Source of the DNA: Caulobacter sp031457805
GTDB lineage: Bacteria; Pseudomonadota; Alphaproteobacteria; Caulobacterales; Caulobacteraceae
Length of the DNA: 64,000 nt
Direction: 5' to 3'
Assembly: GCF_031457805.1 (NCBI RefSeq)
Contig: NZ_JAVDXI010000008.1
Coordinates: forward strand, 119,923-183,922
Every line of letters starts with the position of its first letter. The stretch's first letter is position 1. Both the position numbers and the translations under genes were made by a program. Below are positions 52,035-62,385 of the stretch, in pieces. The notes under the pieces are model-generated. The model was not told the DNA's origin and ran no database searches. It was given only the letters and a program-made list of their open reading frames with translations.

Positions 52035-52789
52035 CGCCCTCGCCAAAAGTTGAGGAGTCGACGTTCCAGCGCTTCCATCACGGCGTGCAAGACCACGCCC
52101 AGCACCGCAAGGGTGAAGAGGGCGGCGAACACCTTGGCTGTCTGCAGGCGGTTGTAGGCCTCCAGGATGCGCCAGGCGAGGCCCTGGGCGCCGCCGGCGC
52201 CCGCCACGAACTCGGCGACCACCGCGCCGATCACGGCCAGACCTGCGGCGACCTTGTGTCCTTCCAGCAGGGCGGGAACCGCGGAGGGCAGGCGCAGGCG
52301 TGCCAGGCGTTGCAGCGGCGTGGCGCCATAGAGGTCGAACAGGCGCGCCAGATCCGGGTCGACGGCCTTCAGCCCGCTCAAGGCTCCGGAGAAGATCGGG
52401 AAAAAGGCCACGACGGCGGCGAGGCCGATCACCGCGCGCTCCGGGTGATCGATCCCGGCCCAGATCGTGACCAATGGGGCGATGGCCACCAGCGGCGTCA
52501 CCTGCAAGGTCACGGCGATCGGACGCACGGCGTCCTCCAGCAGGCGGCTCAGGCTGACGACGAGCGCAAGGCCACAAGCGATCAGGCTGGCGATGACCAG
52601 CGCCAGCAAGGCCGTCGACAGCGTCGCCCAGGCGGAGCCCAGCAGAAGCGGCCATGACTCGGTAAAGGCCTTCCAGATCGCGCTGGGCGGAGGCAGCAGA
52701 TAGGCTGGAACCGCCAGCGCCTTACAGGCCAGCTCCCATGCCCCCAGCATGGCGGCGATCAGGATCAGCGGCGCGAGGATCCGACTCAT
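52031..52789 (-). CDS. ABC importer permease (SsuC/TauC/ThiX type)
   Basis: 252 residues, six membrane helices, with the EAA coupling loop 'LFDLYGATPLQRLARLRLPSAVPALLEGHKVAAGLAVIGAVVAEFVAG'. It belongs to the family transporting taurine, alkanesulfonates, nitrate or thiamine precursors. It overlaps the ATPase gene by 4 bases. Cargo is discussed under the binding protein. Confidence 0.9.
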   Translation of the reverse strand: MSRILAPLILIAAMLGAWELACKALAVPAYLLPPPSAIWKAFTESWPLLLGSAWATLSTALLALVIASLIACGLALVVSLSRLLEDAVRPIAVTLQVTPLVAIAPLVTIWAGIDHPERAVIGLAAVVAFFPIFSGALSGLKAVDPDLARLFDLYGATPLQRLARLRLPSAVPALLEGHKVAAGLAVIGAVVAEFVAGAGGAQGLAWRILEAYNRLQTAKVFAALFTLAVLGVVLHAVMEALERRLLNFWRGR

Positions 52790-53535
52790 GCCGCGCGCTC
52801 GGTCGCGGCGGCGAGAAGGTTCGACACGGCCTCGGCGGCCGTGCGGAAGGTGTCGGTCGTGCGGAACCCAGCGGGGCGCTGGAGCGGCGCGTTGATGATC
52901 ACCTCGCCCGCCATGCGACCGGGGCCTGGCGTCATCACCACCACGCGTCGCGCCATGTAAACGGCTTCTTCGACATTGTGGGTGACGAAAACGACGGCCG
53001 GCGCGCTATCGGCGGCCAGGGTCAAAACATCGTCGGCCAGCGTGCGGCGGGTGATCTCGTCCAGCGCCGCGAACGGCTCGTCCAGCAGCAGCAACCGGGG
53101 TCGCGTCACCAGCGCCCTGGCCAGCGACGCGCGCATCGCCATGCCGCCGGAAAGCTGGCCAGGACGGGCCTTCAAGGCGCCGCCGAGTCCGACCTTGGAC
53201 AGCGCCTCGTCAGCGGCCGCGAGGGCGGCGGGCTTTGCGACGCCCGCCAAGATCAGCGGCAAGGCCACATTGTCCCGGGCTGACAGCCACGGCGCCAGGG
53301 TCGGCGCCTGGAAGACGACTGCAGTCTCGCCTTTGCCCGCCAAACGGGACACAAAACCCTGCGTCGGCTGCTCCAGGCCCGCGAGGAGCCGAAGCGCCGT
53401 GGACTTGCCGCAACCTGATGGCCCGACCAGGGCGATGATCTCGCCGGGATCGAGGGACAGGTCGAACGGACCCAGCGCCCGTCCCCGGGCGTAGTCGACC
53501 TCGACGCGGGAGAGGCTTGCGATGGGGGCGCTCAT
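52786..53535 (-). CDS. ABC importer ATPase (SsuB/TauB/ThiZ type)
   Basis: 249 residues with Walker A 'VGPSGCGKSTALRLLAGLEQPTQG', Q-loop 'AVVFQAPTLAPWLSARDNV', signature 'LSGGMAMRASLARAL', Walker B 'LLLLDEPFAALDE' and 'VTHNVEEAVYMARRVVVM'. All catalytic motifs are intact. It overlaps both neighbours by 4 bases, so the three importer genes are one operon in the order binding protein, ATPase, permease. Confidence 0.93.
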   Translation of the reverse strand: MSAPIASLSRVEVDYARGRALGPFDLSLDPGEIIALVGPSGCGKSTALRLLAGLEQPTQGFVSRLAGKGETAVVFQAPTLAPWLSARDNVALPLILAGVAKPAALAAADEALSKVGLGGALKARPGQLSGGMAMRASLARALVTRPRLLLLDEPFAALDEITRRTLADDVLTLAADSAPAVVFVTHNVEEAVYMARRVVVMTPGPGRMAGEVIINAPLQRPAGFRTTDTFRTAAEAVSNLLAAATERAA

Positions 53536-54530
53536 GAGCCCTTGGGCAGGAACTGCAGGGTGTAAGCCTTCTTGTAGTCCATATCCTTGGGGTAGACGCC
53601 CTGCTCTGAGGCGACCTTGAAGAACTCGGCCCAGCGCGCGTCGGTCATCTGGCCCACATCGCCCTTGCCGCCGTTGGCGCTGACGATGCCATACGACCGC
53701 ATCTTCTCGCGCGCCTGGTCGAGGACATCCTGGGTCATCTCCGGATTGTCCTTCAGGATCGCCGCGTCGCCAGGCTTGGGGTCGCCATAGAGATACGAGG
53801 TCCAGCCGGCGGCGGTCGCCTCGACGAAAGCCTGCACGGCGGCGGGGTTCTTGGCGATCAGGCTATCCGGCACCAGAGCGAACGAGGCGTAGGCGGGATA
53901 GCCGCTGTCCGCCAGCAGGAACACCGCAGGCTTGATCTTGCCTTCCTTTTCGATGAGGTACGGCTCGCTGGTGGCGTAGCCTTGCTGCACGACGCGCTTG
54001 TCAGCCAGGAACGGCGCGGACGAATAGTTGTACTTGCGCACCTGATCGTCGGTGAAGCCGTACTTGGCCTTCAGCCAGACCCAGAAGGCGGTGATCGAGG
54101 CGTCCGACAGCAGGATCGGCCGGCCCTTCATATCGGCGATGCCGTTGATGCCCTGGTCGGGGTGCGCGATCAGGACCTGAGGGTCCTTCTGCATGAAGGC
54201 CGCCACGGCTTTGACGGGCGCGTTTTCCTTGGCCAGGTTCATGATGATGAAGCTGTTGGAGCCGACGCCGACATCAACCGCGCCGGTGGCCAGCAGTTGC
54301 GGCACATTCACCGCCGGACCGCCCTGGATCAGCGTCACGTCCAGACCGCGCTTTTTGTATTCACCGGTCGCCAGCGCCTGATAGTAACCGCCGAGTTCGG
54401 CCTGAGCGCGCCAGTCGGTGGCCAGCTTGATGGGCGTCTGGCCGTTCGGTGCGGCCTCGTCCTTCTTGGCCGGCGAGCAGGCGGCGAGGAGGGCCATCAG
54501 GCCCAAGGCGGCGAAGGCGCGGCGCTGCAT
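53532..54530 (-). CDS. NMT1/ThiY-like substrate-binding lipoprotein of an ABC importer
   Basis: 332 residues from ATG 54530, which has GGGAG 9 bases upstream (ATG 54539 would abut it). The signal 'MQRRAFAALGLMALLAACSP' ends in lipobox LAAC. The fold is NMT1/SsuA-like: 'IKLATDWRAQAELGGYYQALATGEYKKRGLDVTLIQGGPAVNVPQLLATGAVDVGVGS'. Members carry pyrimidine thiamine precursors, sulfonates or riboflavin. No TPP or FMN riboswitch is visible upstream, so the cargo stays unknown. Confidence 0.9.
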   Translation of the reverse strand: MQRRAFAALGLMALLAACSPAKKDEAAPNGQTPIKLATDWRAQAELGGYYQALATGEYKKRGLDVTLIQGGPAVNVPQLLATGAVDVGVGSNSFIIMNLAKENAPVKAVAAFMQKDPQVLIAHPDQGINGIADMKGRPILLSDASITAFWVWLKAKYGFTDDQVRKYNYSSAPFLADKRVVQQGYATSEPYLIEKEGKIKPAVFLLADSGYPAYASFALVPDSLIAKNPAAVQAFVEATAAGWTSYLYGDPKPGDAAILKDNPEMTQDVLDQAREKMRSYGIVSANGGKGDVGQMTDARWAEFFKVASEQGVYPKDMDYKKAYTLQFLPKGS

Positions 54531-54626
54531 CGAGGACATCTCCCATTATCCTCGGCCAAGTTAGGGGCGTCGGCGAGGAGTTCCAAGCCACAACCCAAAC
54601 CCGCGGCTTCGGCGTCTTGGGGGAGG

Positions 54627-56708
54627 CTAGTTTGGCGCCGGCGTATCGGGCCGTGGGTGCAGCCAGCGCTCGACCTTGGCGTAGAGCACCTCTCGCTGAA
54701 TCGGCTTGGCGATGTGGTCGACCATGCCGGCGGCGTAGCAGCGCTCGACCTGGCGGGGCAGGGCGTCGGCGCTCATGGCGATGATCGGCGCCTTGCCGGT
54801 GGGCGTGCGCAGGGCCTTGATCGCCCGCGTCGCCTGCAGTCCGTCCATCAACGGCATGTGGATGTCCATCAGAATGAGGTCATAGGCGCCGGTTTGCGCT
54901 TTCTCCACCGCCTGTCCGCCATTTTCGGCCAGATCCACCTCATACCCGACCAGGGTGAGAAGCGCCGCGGCGATCTCAAGATTGATGGCGTGGTCGTCGA
55001 CGATCAGAATCCGCGCAGCGCCGGGCTCCGGGGGCTTCGCCGGCTCAGGCTCGGGTCCTGGCTCGGCGACGGGTGCGTAGAGCTCCACCCAGAAGCACGA
55101 GCCCCGGCCCGGGACGCTGTCGACACCGATCTTGCCGCCCATAACGTCGACCAGAGCCTTGGCGATCGCCAGGCCGAGTCCCGCGCCGCCATGTAGGCGG
55201 CTCGGCGAGCTGTCGGTCTGTGAGAAGCGCTGGAAGAGCAGGCCTTGCTTATCGAGCGCAATGCCGACACCGGTGTCAGCGATCTCGAACCGCAGACGGT
55301 CCTCCAGATCGCCCGGCTCGATGATCAAGCGTGCGCCGATCCGGCCTTCGTCGGTGAACTTCACGGCGTTGTTCAGCAGGTTGATCAAGACCTGCCTCAG
55401 GCGATCGGCGTCCAGATCGTGCAGCACCCCGAGGGGATCGAGGATCTCCAGGTCCATCGACAAGCCCTTGGCGCGCGCCTCGGGGGCCATGATCGCAACC
55501 GTATCCTGGAGCAAGGCCGCTGCGGAGGTTGGGCCTGGCAGAAGCTCGATCTGGCCCGCCTCGACGCGCGAGAAGTCCAGGATGTCGTCGACGACCGTCA
55601 ACAAGGCGGCGCCCGCGCTATCGATCAGATTGACCTGACGGCGGGCGTCGGGCGGCAGGTCTTCGCGCGCGGCGAGCAGTTGGGCGAAGCCGAGCACGCT
55701 ATTCAGCGGCGTGCGGATCTCGTGGCTCATCGTGGCCAGGAACTCGGTCTTGGCCTCGGTGGCGGCCAAGGCGCGGCCGCGCGCGGCGCGGGTCAGCAGC
55801 TCGCGACGGAGCAACAGGCGCTTGAGCCGGTTCTGCTGGCCAAAGGCCAAGCCGGCGGCGAGGCAGGTGTAGAACAGGACGCTCGTAAACACCTGGATCG
55901 TCCGGGCTTGGACGACGGGATCCTGGGTCGGGTTAAAGGGAGACGACCCCGATGATACGGCCAACGGCATCATGATCCCGATGGTCAGGAACGCCGCGAG
56001 CGCGGCGCCTCGGGCCCCAAGCCGGTAGGCGGCCGCCAAGGTCACCGGAAAGATCAACACTGGCGGCGCGCCGGCCGCCGGGTGCGCGCAAAGCAGGGCG
56101 ATCGTGCCGACGCCGAACATCAGCAGCAACTGCTCGGTCCACGGACGGTGGAAAGCGCGCCTGTGCTCGGCGTCGATCAGCACCAGGGTGGCAGGCAGCG
56201 CGACAGCGAGGCCAAGCGCGCTGCGCAGGAACCAATCGATTAGGGTTTCCACGAAGGGCGCGCCGTAACCGAAATGGAAGGCACTCGCGCAGACCAGCGC
56301 CGAAACGAGAGCGATCGGCGTTGTGATTGCGGGCATTTGCGCCAGGGAGCGCATGGTCCGCACGCGCGGGGCGCCATTCCAGAACCGATGGCAGACAGCC
56401 CAGACCGCCCCGGCCTCACAGAGATCGACGATGGCGTACAGCAGAGCCGATAGCAGTTCGTCGCCCGCCAGGAGGCTCACCGTGAGATGAGATACGATGA
56501 ACACGCCAGCCAACATCGGGCGACGGGCGCCCGTGAGCGTGAACAGCCCAGCGGCCAGGAACGCGTTGGCGGGCCAGAAGGCGGCGACCCCCAGCGTCGC
56601 GCGGGTCAGGTACTCGCTGAAAGCGATCGCTGCGACGATCGTGCACGACAAGGCCAGCAGCAGAACCGCTTGCCGCCTCTCCTCATGAAACGCCAAACTC
56701 AGCGTCAT
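54627..56708 (-). CDS. MASE1-domain hybrid sensor kinase (HisKA-HATPase-REC)
   Basis: 693 residues from ATG 56708 (720 from ATG 56789). An N-terminal MASE1-type membrane sensor with about eight helices (about 12-270) is followed by HisKA (phospho-acceptor His329 in 'MSHEIRTPLNSVLGFAQLL'), ATPase ('LINLLNNAVKFTDEG', 'DTGVGIALDKQ', 'GGAGLGLAIAKALVDVMGG'), a Pro/Glu-rich linker and a receiver with Asp615 ('LILMDIHMPLMDG'). The MASE1 domain senses unknown, often aromatic or redox-linked, signals. Both kinases in the window are hybrid forms that need an external phosphotransferase. Confidence 0.92.
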   Translation of the reverse strand: MTLSLAFHEERRQAVLLLALSCTIVAAIAFSEYLTRATLGVAAFWPANAFLAAGLFTLTGARRPMLAGVFIVSHLTVSLLAGDELLSALLYAIVDLCEAGAVWAVCHRFWNGAPRVRTMRSLAQMPAITTPIALVSALVCASAFHFGYGAPFVETLIDWFLRSALGLAVALPATLVLIDAEHRRAFHRPWTEQLLLMFGVGTIALLCAHPAAGAPPVLIFPVTLAAAYRLGARGAALAAFLTIGIMMPLAVSSGSSPFNPTQDPVVQARTIQVFTSVLFYTCLAAGLAFGQQNRLKRLLLRRELLTRAARGRALAATEAKTEFLATMSHEIRTPLNSVLGFAQLLAAREDLPPDARRQVNLIDSAGAALLTVVDDILDFSRVEAGQIELLPGPTSAAALLQDTVAIMAPEARAKGLSMDLEILDPLGVLHDLDADRLRQVLINLLNNAVKFTDEGRIGARLIIEPGDLEDRLRFEIADTGVGIALDKQGLLFQRFSQTDSSPSRLHGGAGLGLAIAKALVDVMGGKIGVDSVPGRGSCFWVELYAPVAEPGPEPEPAKPPEPGAARILIVDDHAINLEIAAALLTLVGYEVDLAENGGQAVEKAQTGAYDLILMDIHMPLMDGLQATRAIKALRTPTGKAPIIAMSADALPRQVERCYAAGMVDHIAKPIQREVLYAKVERWLHPRPDTPAPN

Positions 56709-56928
56709 CGTGAAGTCGTTCCCAAAGCCGAAGGCGCCAGGCAGGTTCGCGCGGATCGCGTGAAAGTCCTGATCGCCGAACAAGGCCATGACGCGTAGCG
56801 TGCCGCCACGAGATCGTCGCCACAGGCGCTACATTACGACTGCACAAACCGTTCGCGCCTAGCAATCGATGGCTGTGCCATTTCGTCGCACACCTTTGCG
56901 CTGAAGACGGCCATCCGGCGACCGGCGG

Positions 56929-58758
<1,830 letters not shown>

Positions 58759-58892
58759 GGTGTCTGAATACGGGGTCGAGGCGGCGGAGCGTCGCGGGAG
58801 GAGAGGGCGTATAGCAGGCCAGAGGCCGAAGGAACGCCAAATTCTCGATCACGCTCGGACACGCGCGGACCTTGGTCGCTAGGCCCTGCGCC

Positions 58893-60140
58893 TTAGTTCC
58901 CGGGGGCGTTGACGTTGAAGCTGGCGTTGTTGCCGATCGCGGTCGAGACGCCGGTGACCTGCCGCCCGCTGGACACGACGCTGGACGAGGACGATGCGCC
59001 GACGTCGGCGCTGTTTGTCTGGGTGTTGTTGACGCTCATCCGGCCATTGCAGCGTGAGCAGGCATAGCCGGTAACGGCGTTGCCCATGGCGGTGGCGGTC
59101 GTCACCGTGTCGTAGCCGTCCTGCCCGACGAAGCTGGCGGTCGCTTCGACTCCGCCGCCGGTATTGGTCTGGATGTTGTCGAGCACCAGTTCGGTCCCGA
59201 TATTGTTGACCTGCGACGAATTGCCGGCGGCGTAGGCCGTGGTTTGGGCCGCGCCGAACAGGTACGAGGTCCCTTCGGCCTGGCCGCGCACATAGGACGT
59301 GTTCCACTGGTTCGAGGTCACGTCCGCCAGCGGGCCTTCATTGGTGACCGACAGGTTGTTGCCCGTCGCCGTCGCTGCGGTCGACGTGAGATTACTATTG
59401 CCGTAGGCCGTGAACTTGCTGGCCTGGGTCACGTCAGCCGTGTTGGCCTGATCGGTGATCGCCCGAACAGCCGACTGGTTAGCGCCGCCGATGTTGATGT
59501 TGTTGCCCGCAGTCGTTGCGGTGACCGCGCTGGTTCCCGAGACGTAGCCGACGATCGCGCCGCCGTCCGCCAGCACATTGGCGGTCGTGGACTGGCTGAT
59601 CCGCGCGCCGGCCGAGCCATTGTCGAGCGTCACGCCGGCGCTGTTGCCAATGGCGAGGGTGGACTGGGTCAGGTCGGACGCTTCAGCGTTGGCGGCTTCG
59701 ACCTGGCCGCGCGCGGTGACGGCGGCCGAGTTGGTCTGCACCGCGAAGGCTGAGATCGTGCCATTCGAGGCGGCGAGGGCGGCGGCGTTGCCCACGGCGG
59801 TCGTCCGCACCGCGCTCGAGGCGCCCGCATTGCCGGCGACGTCGACCACGCCGTGGCCGTAGACGACCCCCTGGTTGTCCTGGTTCGAGGTCACGGCGGC
59901 GTCGGAGTTGGTCACGCCGACCGACACGCCATTGGCCTGGGCGGTGGTGCTGGCCGTCACGCCGTCGCTGACCGTCTGGACGTTGAGGGTCTGCTCCGAG
60001 AAGATCTCGCCCAGATTGATCTGGTTGTTGAGGACCGGGCTCGGGGTGGTCGTCTGGCTAGTAGCGACCCCGCTTAGCATCACGGATATCGGGATCGCGG
60101 CGAGCGTTCCAGCGAGACGGGTCATCGCGGGTCTGCGCAT
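58893..60140 (-). CDS. hfaD: Holdfast anchor protein HfaD, curlin-like repeats
   Basis: 415 residues from ATG 60140 (ATG 60125 possible). The signal peptide 'MTRLAGTLAAIPISVMLSGVATSQ' is followed by about seven repeats of 40-47 residues, each with an A-x-GN core and a later Q/T-x-N-x-A-x-V ('TAVGNAAAL', 'LAIGNSAGV', 'TTAGNNINI', 'TATGNNLSV', 'YAAGNSSQV', 'TAMGNAVTG', 'TAIGNNASF'), in the manner of curlin. One repeat holds a Cys pair CSRC. HfaA and HfaD attach the holdfast to the stalk and form detergent-resistant, amyloid-like complexes. The gene's first 83 bases overlap the end of hfaB. Confidence 0.93.
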   Translation of the reverse strand: MRRPAMTRLAGTLAAIPISVMLSGVATSQTTTPSPVLNNQINLGEIFSEQTLNVQTVSDGVTASTTAQANGVSVGVTNSDAAVTSNQDNQGVVYGHGVVDVAGNAGASSAVRTTAVGNAAALAASNGTISAFAVQTNSAAVTARGQVEAANAEASDLTQSTLAIGNSAGVTLDNGSAGARISQSTTANVLADGGAIVGYVSGTSAVTATTAGNNINIGGANQSAVRAITDQANTADVTQASKFTAYGNSNLTSTAATATGNNLSVTNEGPLADVTSNQWNTSYVRGQAEGTSYLFGAAQTTAYAAGNSSQVNNIGTELVLDNIQTNTGGGVEATASFVGQDGYDTVTTATAMGNAVTGYACSRCNGRMSVNNTQTNSADVGASSSSSVVSSGRQVTGVSTAIGNNASFNVNAPGN

Positions 60141-61071
60141 TGTTCGTTCCCAGATTGTTGTAGGCCGGCGTGAAGGCGCCTGTCTGTCCGACGGTGGCGT
60201 CACCGAACGGATCAAAACGCAGGCAGCTTTCCGGACCAGGCATGCCGTAGAGGTTGGCGGCCATCTCGACGGTCGCGCGCTCGATCAGGGCGCGGACCGC
60301 AAGCTGCATCGGCTCCAGCGCCCCGCGACCGGCGGAGATGTCGAAGAGGTTGCCATTCAAGAAGTCGAAGACGCCGGCGCTGATTTCGCGGCCGACGACC
60401 TGCTTCTGATACGAGATCACGTCCACCACCTCGAGGGTGCGGGTGTTCACCAGGCGCAGGTCCAGCGCGATGTTCATGATGAAGACGCGACGGCGGAAGT
60501 TGCCCTTCAGCCCGTCGGTGTCCTTGTCGCCGGCATAGGCGTCAATGCCGGCCGACCGAATGTTGTAGTTCAGCTCGGTGATGCCGCCGATGACATAGAA
60601 GTCGGAGCCCGGCACCTGACCGGCCAGGATCTTGCGGAAGTCCGCCGGCGCGTCGGGCGCCGGGTTGGGACGATCCGAGATCAGCTTGTTGTTGGCGTAC
60701 TTCAGCTCGAACTCCGACACCGAGGTGTCGAAGCGTTCGACCAGCGGCATGCCAGCCTTGGCGAAGGCCGAGACGGCCATCAGCGAAGCGCCTTGGGTGA
60801 CCTTGCGGCCCGAACCGTCGGACTCTTCCTTGCCGGTGTAGTCGGCGATGCGGCCGATCGCGATACGCGGCGCGACGATGCGGTTCGTGCGGGCGTACTG
60901 GTTCAGGCAGACCAGCGCTGAAGAGTAATCGGTGGGATTGGCGGTCACCGGCGCGGTGCCGATCGGCTTGGCGTAGTTGCCGGCCGTCGAGGCCACGGGC
61001 GTGCTGCCGCAGGCGCTGAGCGCCGCTGTCGCCAGCAAGGCCAGGACCAGCCCTGTGCGCTTGACCATCAT
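60058..61071 (-). CDS. hfaB: Holdfast anchor secretion lipoprotein HfaB, CsgG-like
   Basis: 337 residues from ATG 61071 (61068 possible). The lipobox LSAC in 'ALLATAALSACGST' anchors it to the outer membrane. The CsgG-like core reads 'IAIGRIADYTGKE', 'VSAFAKAGMPLVERFDTSVSEFELKYANNKL' and 'YVIGGITELNYNIRSAGIDAYAGD'. CsgG forms the outer-membrane pore that exports curli; HfaB is needed for the stability and export of HfaA and HfaD. The gene overlaps hfaA by 4 bases (ATGA) and hfaD by up to 83 bases. An open frame continues well upstream into the rhomboid region but has no bearing. Confidence 0.94.
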   Translation of the reverse strand: MMVKRTGLVLALLATAALSACGSTPVASTAGNYAKPIGTAPVTANPTDYSSALVCLNQYARTNRIVAPRIAIGRIADYTGKEESDGSGRKVTQGASLMAVSAFAKAGMPLVERFDTSVSEFELKYANNKLISDRPNPAPDAPADFRKILAGQVPGSDFYVIGGITELNYNIRSAGIDAYAGDKDTDGLKGNFRRRVFIMNIALDLRLVNTRTLEVVDVISYQKQVVGREISAGVFDFLNGNLFDISAGRGALEPMQLAVRALIERATVEMAANLYGMPGPESCLRFDPFGDATVGQTGAFTPAYNNLGTNNAQTRDDPSRWNARRDPDIRDAKRGRY

Positions 61072-61511
61072 TTGGGAGCGCCGCCCTTCACAACATTCGA
61101 GCCTGCGGTGACGTTGCCGGTGTTCACCTGACTGGAGTTGACGATGACCGTGTTGTTGTTGCCCTGGGTGATGACCGTGAGGTTGTTGCCAATTGCGGTG
61201 GAGCCGGCGTAGCCGCCGACAGCGCCAACGCCCGAATAGGCGTCGAGCGACCCCGAGCTGCGGCTGGAGGAGAAGACGCTCTGGTCGGAGCCAGTCAACA
61301 TGACGCCGTCCACGATCACCCGGTTGCCGTTGGCGTCCCGGGTCGAATACTCGACCATCCGGCTTTCCTGGCCCGAGCTGCGGCCATAGCCGGCGTTGAA
61401 CGAGGCCGAGTTGGTCGACATCGACTGCGCGTTGGCGAGGCCGCCCGCGCCGAGCGCAACGGCGACGACGAGCATCGCCACACGCTTCTTTGATTTCCGA
61501 TGCCAGGCCAT
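61068..61511 (-). CDS. hfaA: Holdfast anchor protein HfaA
   Basis: 147 residues from ATG 61511. The signal peptide 'RKSKKRVAMLVVAVALGAGGLANAQ' is followed by 'GYGRSSGQESRMVEYSTRDANGNRVIVDG', then a repeat-like C-terminal part 'STAIGNNLTVITQGNNNTVIVNSSQVNTGNVTAGSNVV' with the same AxGNN core as HfaD, in curlin style. HfaA is exported by HfaB to the stalk tip and attaches the holdfast. GGAG lies about 7 bases before the ATG. The gene is first in hfaABD(C) and the promoter with a CtrA half-site lies upstream. Confidence 0.94.
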   Translation of the reverse strand: MAWHRKSKKRVAMLVVAVALGAGGLANAQSMSTNSASFNAGYGRSSGQESRMVEYSTRDANGNRVIVDGVMLTGSDQSVFSSSRSSGSLDAYSGVGAVGGYAGSTAIGNNLTVITQGNNNTVIVNSSQVNTGNVTAGSNVVKGGAPK

Positions 61512-61564
61512 GAAAGGCTCCGCGACTGTCGACACGGAGCGGCAAGCAACCCTCGTGCCAAAAA

Positions 61565-61589
61565 GATACAGCGTCAGGGATAGACCCAA
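61565..61589 (-). promoter_or_regulatory. Sigma-73-type promoter of the hfa operon
   Basis: On the minus strand TTGGGTC (61589-61583), a 10-base spacer and GCTGTATC (61572-61565). The -10 matches 7 of 8 positions of the Caulobacter consensus GCTANAWC and the spacer fits N10-14. Transcription would start near 61558, about 47 bases before hfaA. Confidence 0.55.
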
Positions 61590-61600
61590 GGTCTCGAAAA

Positions 61601-61608
61601 ATGGTTAA
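61601..61608 (-). promoter_or_regulatory. CtrA half-site upstream of the hfa promoter
   Basis: TTAACCAT on the minus strand, an exact match to the alternative CtrA motif used at many Caulobacter promoters. It lies 11 bases upstream of the -35. hfaA is known to be cell-cycle controlled. Confidence 0.5.
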
Positions 61609-61656
61609 GCCCCGCGACGGGGTTCGAATCGTCGCACGAGCCCCTAGATAGAAGTC

Positions 61657-62313
61657 ATGGACCAGCCCCCGCGCCCCGAACCGATCTTCAACGCGCCCTG
61701 GCCCGCGCTGCTGGTTGCGGCGGCTGTGATCGTCCCGCACCTCCTGCTGCAGAACGCCAGCCAGGACCTGATCTACTCCCTGGCCCTTGTGCCCCGCGAA
61801 TTCTGGGAGGGCCGGTGGACGGGCGTCATCACCATGCAGTTCGTCCACGGCGGGTGGATCCACGCGATTATGAACGCCGTCTTTGGTCTGGCGTTCGGGG
61901 CGCCGGTCTCCCGCGTGCTGGGACTTAACGGCCGGGGAGGGGGAATCTTCTGCCTGTTCTACCTTGCCTGCGGCGTGGTCGCCGGCGTCGGCTTCGCCGC
62001 CATCCACCCTCAAGGCCTGAGCCCCGTCGTGGGCGCGTCCGGCGCCATCGCCGGCCTGATGGGTGCTGCGGCGCGCACCATGGACAGCGCACCCGGCCAA
62101 CTCGGGCCTGTCTTCGGGCCGCGCGTGATTTCCCTGGGCCTGGGCTGGCTCGTGGTGAATCTGGTTCTTGCGGTGACCGGCAGTCTTCTGACGATGGGCG
62201 CAGGCGGCGTCGCCTGGGAGGCGCATCTGATCGGGTTTGCGGCCGGCGTGCTGCTGATCGGCCCGTTCGCGCGCTGGGCCGGTCCGCCCGCGAATGTCCC
62301 CGATACCCATTGA
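61657..62313 (+). CDS. Rhomboid-family intramembrane serine protease
   Basis: 218 residues with six or so membrane helices. The catalytic dyad is Ser128 in 'VVGASGAIAGLMGAAAR' and His190 in 'WEAHLIGFAAG'; the helix-2 motif 'FVHGGWIHAIMNAV' supplies the oxyanion His and Asn. Rhomboids cut membrane proteins within the bilayer. Substrate unknown. It is divergent from hfaA with 145 bases between, so an effect on holdfast or envelope proteins is possible but not shown. Confidence 0.9.
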   Translation: MDQPPRPEPIFNAPWPALLVAAAVIVPHLLLQNASQDLIYSLALVPREFWEGRWTGVITMQFVHGGWIHAIMNAVFGLAFGAPVSRVLGLNGRGGGIFCLFYLACGVVAGVGFAAIHPQGLSPVVGASGAIAGLMGAAARTMDSAPGQLGPVFGPRVISLGLGWLVVNLVLAVTGSLLTMGAGGVAWEAHLIGFAAGVLLIGPFARWAGPPANVPDTH

Positions 62314-62356
62314 GGCCCAAGCCCCATTGATTGAAGACCCGCTTTGGAGGACCCTC

Positions 62357-62370
62357 GTTCTATAAAGAAC
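62357..62370. promoter_or_regulatory. Palindrome upstream of the CBS gene
   Basis: GTTCT-ATAA-AGAAC, ending 15 bases before the GTG start of the CBS gene. It shares its TCTATA core with the CTCTATAGAG palindromes at 62853-62862 and 63371-63380. Confidence 0.35.
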
Positions 62371-62385
62371 AAGGGAGGACAAGCT

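Noticed and set aside
54531..54626. TPP or FMN riboswitch upstream of the NMT1-type binding protein gene
   Set aside because: No CTGAGA/ACCTGA-type thi-box or FMN-element pieces are visible on the minus strand.
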